A stretch of 40,185 nt of DNA from Verrucomicrobiales bacterium (GCA_021648365.1 JAKISY010000034.1:1-40185); one strand, 5' to 3'. Counted from the stretch's first letter, positions 1 to 8,122 are shown. Made by a program: numbers and translations. The notes: generated from the letters alone by a model not told the origin.

Positions 1-2088
1 CACTCTCATTCCTTGACATAGATACAAAAAAGTAGGCACCCCCTGTTTATCCAGACGGAATCCTTTCATTTCATAGCTTGCATCTGAACCTAGAGCGCGC
101 CTTTCTTTGGTCGGCTTATATAACTCGATTGTAAACGGCATCCCCGCTTGAATTTTCACCACCTTCTCCCCTAGCGGAACCGCTGGCGTGCAATAACGAT
201 CATCCCACGTTCCCAAGGCATCGAGAAACTTCCCGCGCCAAGCGATTTTCCACCGCACCTCTTCCGCATCAAAAGCCGCGTTCAACCCGCCAGGAAACCC
301 CACCGCAATCGCCTGCGTTCCCACTCCTTCCAGAAAAGTTCGGAACACCACTGGACGCCCACCTTTGCCTGGCTTCACTTCATAGTCATCGCCCTTCAGC
401 AAACCATCCGGCAAGCGCCGCTGATCGATTTCTTTAAGATAGGTCCAGAGCTGTTCGATCTCCTGATTCGCCTTTTTGCGCCCCATAAACATCGGCGGCA
501 TCAAGGTGCCAGGGTTAGTTCCCTGCGGATCCAGCAGCAACTCCTTGAAATACTCTGGTCGCAACCGCTTAACCGTATGAGTCAAATCAATCACTGGCGC
601 ACCCAGCGATTTCACCCCCTTCATACCATGGCAATTCACACAGCCCAAGCCCTTCTTATTTATGCCCAACAAATCCCTACCGTAATGCCCACGCTGATAC
701 CTTGGCAAACCGCTCACATCGATCTCCACCGGCGGCACTTTTTTATCCACCTGTTCAAAAGCCTTCACCAAATCCTCCACATCCTCTTTACGAAACCCCG
801 GCATCCGTGTCGAGACGTAGGGACGCACCTCGCCTCCCTCTCCCCATAGAATCTTCTCAAACCAAGGCGCGGTCAATTTCCTCCCCACCAAATCCAAAGG
901 TGGTGGCAAATTCCCCCAACGCCCCAAGGACATCGCACCAATCTCGCGCACCCCAAAAAACGGTTCGCGTGAGAGTTCCGGCCCCCCCTTGCCATCACGG
1001 GTATGACAAGCATAACAATCAAAACGCATCATCGTATGATCGATCTGCTGTGCCACCGTTGGCTCAGTTGTTTTCGCCAGCCCCTTCAATGCCAAGCGAA
1101 TCGCTTTTTTCTGCCCTTCATCAAGGTAATACCATGGCACCCCACCTGACTGTGGTGAATCCGCCAGGCAACCCGCTGCTTGTTTCCACTGCAAATCCAA
1201 CAAAGGCTTAGCCACTTTCACCGCCAATTTTTCAGCACCAGGGTGCGTATGACAAGCCACACATTTTTTCTCCAAAAAAATCTCACCGCCACGTTTCACC
1301 AAAGCTGGGTCCACCTTGAAATCCGCCCCCCCCTTCAATTCCGCTGCCAAGTTCTTCGGCAACTCCACCTGCGGTCCCGACTTCAAATAAGTCGCCAAGT
1401 CAGCCGCCTCCCGTTCGCTCAACTTCATATTCGGCATGCGCCCTGAAGGACGCACATGCTGCGGATCCAGTAAAAATCTACCCAAACTATCGCGATCATA
1501 GCGATCCACCATGCTCAATGGCACCGACGGCAAACCCAACAACTCAAGCTTCTCTCCCTCTGGAAACCCTGCTGGTCGGTAGCCCGTCTCCGGCGCATGA
1601 CACGCCACACAACCAATCTCGTGATACAACACCCGCCCCGCCTCCTCCTCGCCTTCAGGCATTGGCTTCACCGCTTGTTTCTGAGAAACCAAAAAATGTT
1701 TCAACGCCTCGATCTCTTTCAAATCCCGATCTGCCCCCGCAAACAAACTCGGCATGATCGTACCACGTTTCACAAAACGCGGATTACGCAGCATCAACTC
1801 AATATCCAGCGCATCCATGCGCGACCCCACCCCCTGCAACTGAGTCGCCTGCCTACCCGTCAGGCTAGGCTTCAACTTCTCCGGCGGCGTATGACAGCGA
1901 ACACAGTTCAGCTCATTCAATAACAACATCCCCCCCTCCGCCAAATACTCATCCTCATCCAAAGCCGAATAAAAACGCTCAAAGCCCACCACCAACGGAT
2001 ACTCCACCGGCTCCGCCTGTGCCGGATGCGCCGACACCACGGCAGCGCCCATCATCATCAACCCAAATACCGCAATCGTTATTTTCAT
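1..2088 (-). CDS. Secreted multi-haem c-type cytochrome (five CxxCH), partial at left edge
   Basis: This reading frame is open from the ATG at 2088 to the window edge, so the gene is cut off after 696 codons. The first ~25 residues form a signal peptide (MKITIAVFGLMMMG... ending near AQA), which places the protein outside the cytoplasmic membrane. Five haem-c attachment motifs are visible: CVRCH (62-66), CVACH (160-164), CVACH (276-280), CYACH (358-362) and CVNCH (483-487). Each is followed by a Met-containing stretch that could supply the distal ligand. The part after ~550 (GGLNAAFDAEEVRWKIAWRG) has no CxxCH and resembles C-terminal modules of large planctomycete/verrucomicrobial cytochromes. 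The likely role is periplasmic electron transfer, perhaps linked to oxidation of an organic substrate. It is the last of three same-strand genes, after the DJ-1 and TIM-barrel genes. The five haems are read directly; the substrate is unknown. Confidence 0.88.
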   Translation of the reverse strand, partial: MKITIAVFGLMMMGAAVVSAHPAQAEPVEYPLVVGFERFYSALDEDEYLAEGGMLLLNELNCVRCHTPPEKLKPSLTGRQATQLQGVGSRMDALDIELMLRNPRFVKRGTIMPSLFAGADRDLKEIEALKHFLVSQKQAVKPMPEGEEEAGRVLYHEIGCVACHAPETGYRPAGFPEGEKLELLGLPSVPLSMVDRYDRDSLGRFLLDPQHVRPSGRMPNMKLSEREAADLATYLKSGPQVELPKNLAAELKGGADFKVDPALVKRGGEIFLEKKCVACHTHPGAEKLAVKVAKPLLDLQWKQAAGCLADSPQSGGVPWYYLDEGQKKAIRLALKGLAKTTEPTVAQQIDHTMMRFDCYACHTRDGKGGPELSREPFFGVREIGAMSLGRWGNLPPPLDLVGRKLTAPWFEKILWGEGGEVRPYVSTRMPGFRKEDVEDLVKAFEQVDKKVPPVEIDVSGLPRYQRGHYGRDLLGINKKGLGCVNCHGMKGVKSLGAPVIDLTHTVKRLRPEYFKELLLDPQGTNPGTLMPPMFMGRKKANQEIEQLWTYLKEIDQRRLPDGLLKGDDYEVKPGKGGRPVVFRTFLEGVGTQAIAVGFPGGLNAAFDAEEVRWKIAWRGKFLDALGTWDDRYCTPAVPLGEKVVKIQAGMPFTIELYKPTKERRALGSDASYEMKGFRLDKQGVPTFLYLCQGMRV

Positions 2089-2372
2089 AAAAAAACTCAT
2101 CATTGTCGTTGTAACCCTATACCTATTTAGGTCATTCAAAAAACAGCTTACCCAATGATATTTTCACACGAACGCACGAAGACTCGAAGTTATCTGATTG
2201 AATTCTTTTCTTCATTTCGTGCCTTCGTGTCTTCGTGTGAGACTCTCTTATCATTTTTTCCAACAGATACTGAATAGTAACAAATCCCTTAACTAATTAC
2301 CATTGCCCTAAACCTGTATCTCTCTTCCCCTTCGTGCAACTTCGTGACCTTCGTGGATCCATCTCTTCATTC
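2089..2372. repeat. Intergenic region with CTTCGTG-type degenerate repeats
   Basis: This 284-bp gap separates the cytochrome start from the DJ-1 stop. Positions 2166-2183 (TCACACGAACGCACGAAG) and 2227-2244 form an imperfect inverted repeat. The right arm reads CTTCGTGTCTTCGTGTGA, so 16 of 18 positions pair. A further TTCGTG-rich run lies at 2332-2357, with TTCGTG recurring every 9-10 bases. No ORF is convincing here. The promoter of the cytochrome gene would lie in this gap if the gene is transcribed separately. Confidence 0.6.
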
Positions 2373-2933
2373 CTATCCTCGCGCTTCTTCCAGCAACTTC
2401 ATCCATGGCCCCATATAATGACCATGATCATGAAAAGTCCGACCGCTCACCAGATTACCATCGATCACACAAGCTTCATTAACAAAAATGCCGCCGCAGA
2501 CCTCTAAGTCAAATTGACACTTCGGCACCGTCGCCATTCTGCGCCCCTTCACACAACCCGCACGTGCAGGTATCTCCACCCCATGACACACCGAAGCGAT
2601 CGGTTTATTCTCCTCAAAAAAGTGACGCGTCACCTTCAGCAAATCCTCATCCTCGCGAATGTATTCAGGCGCGCGTCCGCCACTAAAAAAGATACCCACA
2701 TAATCTTCCGCCACAATCTCAGCAAAACTCACATCCGCCTCAATCTGATACCCCTCCCACTCCTTGGTGATCGTCCAGCCCGGCCGGTTCTCATGCATCA
2801 CCATCTGATACAAACGCTTCTCAGGCGCCGCCACCACCGGCGTAAATCCACTCTCAATCAAACGGTAATAAGGATACAAAGTATCCACCGTCTCCGTAGC
2901 ATCCCCAATAATAATCAATACTTTTTCACTCAT
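2373..2933 (-). CDS. DJ-1/PfpI family protein (class I glutamine amidotransferase-like)
   Basis: This 186-residue protein has the size and motif order of the DJ-1/PfpI superfamily. An initial beta strand (VLIIIGDATE) is followed by GIFFSGGRAPEYIR (~80-93) and the nucleophile-elbow motif SVCHGVE (~114-120), where the Cys is the expected reactive residue and the following His is typical of PfpI-like members. Family members act as proteases, chaperones, deglycases or hydratases, so the exact reaction cannot be read from sequence. There is no signal peptide, so it should be cytoplasmic. It lies 80 bp downstream of the TIM-barrel gene on the same strand and may share its transcript. Confidence 0.85.
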   Translation of the reverse strand: MSEKVLIIIGDATETVDTLYPYYRLIESGFTPVVAAPEKRLYQMVMHENRPGWTITKEWEGYQIEADVSFAEIVAEDYVGIFFSGGRAPEYIREDEDLLKVTRHFFEENKPIASVCHGVEIPARAGCVKGRRMATVPKCQFDLEVCGGIFVNEACVIDGNLVSGRTFHDHGHYMGPWMKLLEEARG

Positions 2934-3013
2934 AATCTTTAAATATATCCCTCTTCCTTTGAGCTCTCTGCTCCTTGGCGAGACACCTTCTTACTGAATC
3001 ACCAAACGCTAGC

Positions 3014-3931
3014 CTAAACCCATTTCTCCAAATAAACCCTTGCCCGGTTAATCTCATCCGCCACCTCTTTAGCCGTCGGCAAAATCGGAATCCCTCTTGG
3101 TGTCGGATGCATGAAGATTTCTGTATAACCTTGATATTGACTTTTCTTCAAAGCAGCCACTATCGGTCCGAAATCCAACTTGCCGCGCCCAGGCATCTGC
3201 ATCAGTTCCTGCTGCTTCGGCATCTTCTTGGTACACCCCATACCGTGCTGCCAGGCGTAAAACATCGCCATCCGATCACCGAGATCCTCGATCAGTTTCG
3301 CCAAGTCATTCGAATCCATGCCCAGACTTTCCAAATGATAAGGTGCCAGCGCTATGCCTGTATGTTTGGAATCAGTGAACTCCACATACCACTTCAACGA
3401 ATCTGCTGAATCCATGATGTTATTGCCGTGATTCTCCATCCCAATCACCACACCATTCTTCTCCGCAGCCTCAATCTGGGGTTTCATTTTTTCAGCAAAT
3501 ACCTTCACCGCCGCTTTCAGCTCTGCCCCCTTCAGCTTCTTCGGCCCTCTGCCACCACAGACGAGCAAATCCCCGCCCAGTATCGACACCACCTTCATCT
3601 CTTCCTGCAAACCGAAAGGTCCCAGATCATAACGCGTCGAACAGCCCAACTTCACTCCATGCTCTTTCAACATCGCCGCAAACTTGTCATGCCCCATTTC
3701 CTCCACCTGCTCACGTTGATTGCCATGCTTACGAGGCCAGATATCAATGAACTCCGTCTTCATCTCCACCATCAACGGCAGGATCTCTGATAGTGACAAT
3801 TCGCCAAACATCGAAGAACCCACGATGTATTTGAACTTAAAACCATCGCTTGCATTGACGGTTTGCGCCGCAGCCATCCATGCAGGCGCTGCCGTTCCTG
3901 CCACTGTCTTGATAAAATTACGTCTTTTCAT
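3014..3931 (-). CDS. Tat-exported sugar phosphate isomerase/epimerase-like TIM barrel
   Basis: This 305-residue protein begins with a twin-arginine export signal (MKRRNFIKTVAGTAAPAWMA, with RRNFIK as the Tat box) and probably matures after ...TVNA. The rest looks like the xylose-isomerase-like TIM barrel (AP endonuclease 2 superfamily). Characteristic stretches are GCSTRYDLG, VVIGMENHGNN (a likely metal-binding Glu/His region), HTGIALAPYHLESLG, and GYTEIFMHPTPRG near the C-terminus. Many exported verrucomicrobial and planctomycete proteins of this family are annotated as sugar phosphate isomerase/epimerase without a known substrate. It diverges from the XylR-like regulator at 4001 across a 69-bp gap, which suggests that regulator controls it. 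Confidence 0.85.
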   Translation of the reverse strand: MKRRNFIKTVAGTAAPAWMAAAQTVNASDGFKFKYIVGSSMFGELSLSEILPLMVEMKTEFIDIWPRKHGNQREQVEEMGHDKFAAMLKEHGVKLGCSTRYDLGPFGLQEEMKVVSILGGDLLVCGGRGPKKLKGAELKAAVKVFAEKMKPQIEAAEKNGVVIGMENHGNNIMDSADSLKWYVEFTDSKHTGIALAPYHLESLGMDSNDLAKLIEDLGDRMAMFYAWQHGMGCTKKMPKQQELMQMPGRGKLDFGPIVAALKKSQYQGYTEIFMHPTPRGIPILPTAKEVADEINRARVYLEKWV

Positions 3932-4000
3932 ATTACTTGCAGAATTTCACGACAAAGCGATACTTCCACAATAGCAATTTAACCCCAACTTTGTAGCATT

Positions 4001-5191
4001 TTGACCAAAAACCCCGCAACCCTTCGCATCGGCATCGCCCTGCAATCAGGTCCCAGTTACGCCGTTGAGATCTTCCAAGGCATCGTCGATTTTTCTCGCA
4101 AAGTCGGCAACTGGCAACTCGAAGTGGACAGCGATTTCCACTTCGGTCCGCGCCCAGTCAGTCTCGATGCCTCTTGGAAAGGTGACGGCATCATCCCCCT
4201 CAGTGGTGAGAATCGCATCCTCGATGCCGCGTGGTTGAAAAAATCTGGCATCCCCGTGGTCAACGCCACCGGCTGGTTCGACGAATACCCCGGAGCACCC
4301 ATCATTTTCTGGGACGACACTCAGATCGCCCGCCTCGCTGCTGAGCATCTTGTCAGTCTCGGACTCAACCGTTTTGCCTACTTCGGTCCGCAACGCTTCG
4401 AACCCGCCCACCGTCGCGCACGCAGCTTCCGCCAGCTACTCGAACAAGCCGGCAAGTCCTGCCAACTGTTTGAGTGGACCGAACAACACATGCCCGACGT
4501 GGTGGTGCGCAACCGCAATGATTGGCGCAGCGCGATTGATTTCATCAAGCAATCCCTGCAACAAGTCGAGCTACCCGCCGGAATCCTAGCCAATACCGAC
4601 GTCACCGGCTCACTGGTCACCCAGGCCGTCGAAGAAATGGGTCTGCGCTGCCCAGATGAAATCGCCATCATGAGTATCTGGAATGATAAAATGGTCTGCG
4701 AATCCAGCCACCCACCATTGACCAGTATCGAGATCGACTACCATCAGTTTGGTTATGACGCCGCCACCATCCTGCACCGCATGATCAGCGAGCCCAGCTA
4801 CCAGCCGCCAGACATCACTCGCAGCGGCGGACGTAAATTAGTTCGCCGCGAGTCAACCGACTACCTCTCCTTCGATGACCCACTCATCGCCACCGCCCTA
4901 CGTCACATCCGCCACCACGGACAGCACCGACCGATGTCAGTCAACGAAGTGATCGACCTCATCCCCATGTCTCGCAGCAGTTTCACCTCCCGCTTCAAAA
5001 ACGCCGTCGGCCACAGCGCCAAATCAGAAATCACTCGCGTGCGCCTCGATCAGGTAAAAAAACTCCTCCAACAAAGTGACTGGACCATCACCCGCATCGC
5101 CGAAGAATGCGGTTTTGATTCCAGCCAAGATCTATCGCGCTTGTTCAGAAAGCAGCTCGGGCAGACACCTACGGAGTGCAGGCAAGGTTAA
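4001..5191 (+). CDS. XylR-like transcriptional regulator (LacI-type sensor plus AraC DNA-binding domain)
   Basis: The 396-residue protein has a periplasmic-binding-protein-like sensor domain over about residues 8-280 (IGIALQSGPSYAVEIFQGI, then GILANTDVTGSLVTQAVEEMG and DEIAIMSIWND). An AraC-type DNA-binding domain with two helix-turn-helix units covers about 290-396, the second being WTITRIAEECGFDSSQDLSRLF. This is the architecture of XylR, which senses a sugar. The start is TTG: an in-frame TAA lies at 3980-3982 and no ATG or GTG comes earlier in the protein. It diverges from the Tat-exported TIM barrel, its most likely target. Its 3' end overlaps the convergent toxin gene by 4 bp. The sensed ligand is unknown. 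Confidence 0.9.
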   Translation: MTKNPATLRIGIALQSGPSYAVEIFQGIVDFSRKVGNWQLEVDSDFHFGPRPVSLDASWKGDGIIPLSGENRILDAAWLKKSGIPVVNATGWFDEYPGAPIIFWDDTQIARLAAEHLVSLGLNRFAYFGPQRFEPAHRRARSFRQLLEQAGKSCQLFEWTEQHMPDVVVRNRNDWRSAIDFIKQSLQQVELPAGILANTDVTGSLVTQAVEEMGLRCPDEIAIMSIWNDKMVCESSHPPLTSIEIDYHQFGYDAATILHRMISEPSYQPPDITRSGGRKLVRRESTDYLSFDDPLIATALRHIRHHGQHRPMSVNEVIDLIPMSRSSFTSRFKNAVGHSAKSEITRVRLDQVKKLLQQSDWTITRIAEECGFDSSQDLSRLFRKQLGQTPTECRQG

Positions 5192-5493
5192 TCTATAATT
5201 CGCTCCTTCCACAAATCTGGATCACTACTGTGATGAAACACCGAGACAATGTGCACCGCCTGCTCAGTTTCGAGCACTTCAAAAATCACCTTGTAAGGAA
5301 AGGGATCACACAACACCCTCCGGTATTCCAAGTGGATTCTCGGGTGATGCCATGGTGCCTCCCTCGCATACTCTATGCTCTCGTAAACAATATCGCTCCA
5401 ACGAACAGCTAGTTCAGGATCGATTTTTTTATACCAAGCAAAAGCATCAGCAATATCACCAGCTACCTCAGGATGAATGACCAGATTGGTCAT
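5188..5493 (-). CDS. ParE/RelE-family type II toxin
   Basis: The 101-residue protein matches the ParE/RelE toxin fold. It opens with a strand plus a helix (VIHPEVAGDIADAFAWYKKI), then has WSDIVYESIEYAREAPWHHP and the strand pair YRRVLCDPFPYKVIFEV, followed by HIVSVFHHSSDPDLW. ParE-like toxins poison gyrase and RelE-like ones cleave mRNA; the sequence alone does not separate them. The start ATG overlaps the antitoxin stop by 4 bp (ATGA), the usual antitoxin-first arrangement. The 3' end overlaps the convergent regulator by 4 bp. Confidence 0.85.
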   Translation of the reverse strand: MTNLVIHPEVAGDIADAFAWYKKIDPELAVRWSDIVYESIEYAREAPWHHPRIHLEYRRVLCDPFPYKVIFEVLETEQAVHIVSVFHHSSDPDLWKERIID

Positions 5494-5717
5494 GCCGTCT
5501 TTTGACGCACAATCTCCTTGAGCTCATCCAAGCTCAGCCCCTTGACGACTCCCTCCTTGAGTTCCCGTGAACGACGCACTATCGTAGATTGTTCTTCGTT
5601 GCTTAGCTCCTCCGCTTCCCCAAGACTCTCAAGGAGCTTTTTGGCGAGATAGGTTCGGTCAGTCCTCGGCAAGTCGAGGGCATTGCTAATGAGCTCTGTA
5701 ACGGTGGACATGTTCAT
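5490..5717 (-). CDS. Antitoxin of the addiction-module component type
   Basis: This 75-residue protein is small, acidic and mostly helical. Its layout (SNALDLPRTDRTYLAKKLLESL followed by a charged middle) matches the 'putative addiction module component' family, which pairs with ParE-like toxins. It precedes the toxin with a 4-bp ATGA overlap, indicating translational coupling. Such antitoxins usually bind and mask the toxin and often repress their own promoter, but no clear operator is visible upstream. ATG is also present two codons in, so the exact start is uncertain by two residues. Confidence 0.8.
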   Translation of the reverse strand: MNMSTVTELISNALDLPRTDRTYLAKKLLESLGEAEELSNEEQSTIVRRSRELKEGVVKGLSLDELKEIVRQKTA

Positions 5718-5752
5718 AGATTAACCGACATTTTTTTAATTGTCTATATTTT

Positions 5753-5995
5753 CTACCAGATCTCAACCTTTTCTATATCAGCAACAAGATACTGAATTTC
5801 ATTCCCAAAACGCAATGATTTTAAGTAGCTTCGATTCACCGTGACCCGCCGCAACCTAGAAAAATTGATCGCCAAGGGAACCATGAAAACGAAATATTCA
5901 GAAGCTACTTGAGAGACCAGCCAGCCATCGTCCGTTTTTTTTGGAAGCCTACCCTTCAAAATTGCCAACCTATATCTTGCCATCGTATTCCTCAA
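5753..5995 (-). CDS. Truncated paralogue of the membrane/PH-like protein at 7463-7993
   Basis: The 80-residue protein aligns with the product of 7463-7993. DDGWLVSQVASEYFVFMVPL matches EDEGWRVSQLGSEYFFLMAPL, and after a jump RLRRVTVNRSYLKSLRFG matches RLQRVVVNRNYITASHFG. About 45 residues that carry the membrane hairpin in the larger protein are missing here, cleanly and in frame. The C-terminal ~50 residues are also absent. It may be a decaying gene copy or a soluble derivative. It sits 35 bp upstream of the antitoxin on the same strand. I do not recognise a named family; its function is unknown. Confidence 0.6.
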   Translation of the reverse strand: MRNTMARYRLAILKGRLPKKTDDGWLVSQVASEYFVFMVPLAINFSRLRRVTVNRSYLKSLRFGNEIQYLVADIEKVEIW

Positions 5996-6018
5996 TAAAC
6001 TCTATCTGCATATCCCTC

Positions 6019-6342
6019 TCAGCCTTTCGCCAAATCCTCCAATCGCCTAGCAACCCAAGCATTCAAACTCTCGCCCTCGTCCGCGCTCAATTCATAAAGC
6101 TGACGATGAAGGCTAGGTTCGATGCGCATCAAAAATTTCCCTGAAAAAGGTTTGTCTGGTGCCTCCCCGCGCTCTTTACAAAAATCCAAATAATCCTCGA
6201 TTGAATCCTCAAAAGCCCGTTTCAATTCTTCCACCGTGGTTCCCTGAAAAGTCACCACATCTCTAAGTCCCAAAACTTCTCCGTGGAAAACCTCATCATC
6301 GTCATCGAATCTCACCGTGCCGCTGTATCCTTTGTGCTTCAT
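6019..6342 (-). CDS. HicB-family antitoxin-like protein, no HicA partner seen
   Basis: The start is set at the ATG giving MKHKGYSGTVRFDDDDEVFHG, because the upstream extension is unlike the family. The 107-residue product has the HicB partial RNase H-like fold: GTVRFDDDDEVFHGEVLGL, then VTFQGTTVEELKRAFEDSIEDYLDFC. A C-terminal ribbon-helix-helix-like segment follows (SGKFLMRIEPSLHRQLYELSA, then GESLNAWVARRL). HicB normally neutralises the small dsRBD-like RNase HicA and represses the operon through its DNA-binding tail. No HicA ORF lies on either side: upstream is a 46-bp gap to the EEP gene, downstream the 5995 gene. It could be an orphan regulator or the remains of a broken module. Confidence 0.8.
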   Translation of the reverse strand: MKHKGYSGTVRFDDDDEVFHGEVLGLRDVVTFQGTTVEELKRAFEDSIEDYLDFCKERGEAPDKPFSGKFLMRIEPSLHRQLYELSADEGESLNAWVARRLEDLAKG

Positions 6343-6388
6343 CGTGATTTTACTACAACTTCTGCATTTTCTTTCTACACTCGACATA

Positions 6389-7321
6389 CTAAAAATCCCC
6401 CACATCATACGTCGTCACCACCGGGCGATGATCCCTCCATCCCGGCACCATAGCAAAACGTGGCTCCAAATCCACCATGCCCGAGCTTTTCTCCATCACC
6501 TTCATTCCCTGCGGGTGATGGAAAACATGATCAATCCGCGTATGAGCATAATAAGTTTCTCCTATCGAAATCGTGCCGTCGGATAATACACTCATCACTT
6601 CACGATAGAGGACATCTCTCTCCACCGCCAAATCCGGATCAAAGTTATAGTTCAAATCCCCCGCCATGATCCGAATCTGCTCCTTCCTTTCTGTCATCCA
6701 GGCAACCGCAGCTTTGATATTATCCACCGTGTCGTCCATCCCTCGTGCCGGATGAGGGGAATGAACGCCCAGAATAAAAACGTCCCGATCATCCTCACCT
6801 TGAAAACCAACCCCGATCATTGATCTGCCACCAGCCGTCCTAGTCTCTACTTCCGCGCCCGACAATCTTGATAAAACCGCCAAAATCTGATCATGTCCTG
6901 TTTCCACCGTCTTGGCACACCAATTGCTTCCCAACTTCCGGGCAATCTCTTCAGCCTGCTGCACCGAGTTCAGTTCCTGCAGCACCACCACCTGAGCCTG
7001 TAAAGGTTGCAACACCTCAGCAATTCTCTCCACATCCAAATCCTTCGCATTTTTATTCTTCACCGGAGCAAAATAACCCACATTCCAAGTCACCAAGCGC
7101 AACTCTCCCAAAGCCAACTCGCTAACCTCGAACCGCTGTGCCGGCCGCCACCAAGCCCACCCACTCACCGCAGAGCAAAAAAATAATACCATCAGAAAGA
7201 CTAACCTCTTCCGCATAACCCAAGCCCAAATGTATCTCATACCTGTCATATCAGCGCCTTCATCCTCTCCATTTGTTTGAAACTCGTATCCTAATATATT
7301 TTCTTTCTTATCCGCGTTCAT
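6389..7321 (-). CDS. Membrane-anchored endonuclease/exonuclease/phosphatase (EEP) family protein
   Basis: The 310-residue protein carries the EEP fold common to DNase I, exonuclease III and sphingomyelinases. Motifs in order are LRLVTWNVGYF, VVVLQELNS (metal-binding Glu), FILGVHSPHPARG, IMAGDLNYNFDPD (catalytic Asp and Asn), HTRIDHVF (Asp-His) and WRDHRPVV (terminal catalytic His). A hydrophobic segment at about residues 38-56 (RLVFLMVLFFCSAVSGWAW) suggests a signal anchor, with the catalytic domain outside the cytoplasm. The start is uncertain; an internal ATG at about residue 25 (MTGMRYIW) is also possible. The substrate could be nucleic acid, inositol phosphate or phospholipid. Confidence 0.85.
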   Translation of the reverse strand: MNADKKENILGYEFQTNGEDEGADMTGMRYIWAWVMRKRLVFLMVLFFCSAVSGWAWWRPAQRFEVSELALGELRLVTWNVGYFAPVKNKNAKDLDVERIAEVLQPLQAQVVVLQELNSVQQAEEIARKLGSNWCAKTVETGHDQILAVLSRLSGAEVETRTAGGRSMIGVGFQGEDDRDVFILGVHSPHPARGMDDTVDNIKAAVAWMTERKEQIRIMAGDLNYNFDPDLAVERDVLYREVMSVLSDGTISIGETYYAHTRIDHVFHHPQGMKVMEKSSGMVDLEPRFAMVPGWRDHRPVVTTYDVGDF

Positions 7322-7462
7322 TTGCCTTCGGGTAATCCCCTCCAGCCGTCTTCGCTTCGCTACAGCCGCGCTATCCGCGGTTAAACTCTTTCCTACCTCT
7401 GTGAACTCCGTGCTCTCTGTGGTTCAACCTCCCCCTCCCTAGTTTCACGGAGATTGAGCAGT
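7322..7462. repeat. Intergenic region with CTCTGTG-type degenerate repeat
   Basis: This 141-bp gap between two minus-strand genes contains a short-period run at about 7390-7425, reading CTCTGTGAACTCCGTG then CTCTCTGTGG. The unit is close to CTCTGTG repeated every 9-10 bases. It resembles the CTTCGTG-type run near 2230 and the CTCTGCG-type run near 20325. No ORF is evident. Confidence 0.5.
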
Positions 7463-7993
7463 TTACCCAAGCCTTGGCGAAGAAGCTTGAGTATTCTCCT
7501 TCTCACCTATCTGTTCATAATATTCAAGAATCCTTTCAAAACTCGTCTTGTCATCAAAAATATTATAGCCCGACAGCCCCATGAAACAAACGCTCTCACC
7601 GTTATTCAAATGAACCGTTACAATACGCATCTCCTTAGTTTTGATCCTCACTATATTTTCGACTGCATATTTGGTCGTCTTCCCAAAATGCGACGCTGTT
7701 ATATAATTACGATTCACAACGACTCGTTGAAGCCTAAACATACTAAAAGCCCATTTGACGTAAGCATAACTTAACATTGCAGCTGGCACAGCTCCCACCG
7801 CCCCAACTGCAAATGAAGCAGTAAACTTCACCAACAAAACCCACGGAATAATCGCAAATACAATACTCAAAGGTGCCATCAGAAAAAAATATTCTGAACC
7901 TAACTGAGAGACCCGCCAACCTTCATCCTCTCTTTTCAATACGCGAGCAGCACTAGGCCTGAAAAGCTTCACTCCTTGCGACCTCATCTCCAT
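7463..7993 (-). CDS. Membrane protein with possible bacterial PH-like domain
   Basis: From the ATG at 7993 the product is 176 residues. The open frame continues upstream to 8089, but only through microsatellite sequence encoding MEKWRNGE repeats, so the true start is probably at or near 7993, with GGAG in the last repeat unit as Shine-Dalgarno. It has one or two membrane segments (FFLMAPLSIVFAIIPWVLL and a Gly/Ala-rich stretch). A strand-rich part follows (RLQRVVVNRNYITASHFG, IVRIKTKEMRIVTVHLNNGE) that looks like a bacterial PH or YcxB-like domain. It ends with a helix (SFERILEYYEQIG). The function is unknown; the domain call is inference. A deleted relative sits at 5753-5995. Confidence 0.65.
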   Translation of the reverse strand: MEMRSQGVKLFRPSAARVLKREDEGWRVSQLGSEYFFLMAPLSIVFAIIPWVLLVKFTASFAVGAVGAVPAAMLSYAYVKWAFSMFRLQRVVVNRNYITASHFGKTTKYAVENIVRIKTKEMRIVTVHLNNGESVCFMGLSGYNIFDDKTSFERILEYYEQIGEKENTQASSPRLG

Positions 7994-8113
7994 TTCTCCA
8001 TTTCTCCATTTCTCCATTTCTCCATTTCTCCATTTCTCCATTTCTCCATTTCTCCATTTCTCCATTTCTCCATTTCTCCATTTCTCCATTATCCATTATC
8101 CATTATCCATTAT
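7990..8113. repeat. Microsatellite: 12 x 8-bp unit then 4 x 7-bp unit
   Basis: On the plus strand, twelve perfect copies of CCATTTCT fill 7990-8085 and four copies of CCATTAT follow at 8086-8113. Read on the minus strand, each 8-bp unit is AGAAATGG, so the array becomes a string of GGAG-AA-ATG, with a Shine-Dalgarno-like GGAG and an ATG in every unit. Because 8 is not a multiple of 3, the ATGs fall in all three frames, and adding or losing one unit shifts the frame. The array lies directly upstream of, and partly within, the frame of the membrane protein at 7463-7993. Confidence 0.97.
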
Positions 8114-8122
8114 CCTCCCCCC

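Noticed and set aside
577..1923. Several plus-strand open frames across the left 2 kb
   Set aside because: All are antisense to the five-haem cytochrome, whose motifs and signal peptide make the minus strand the coding one.
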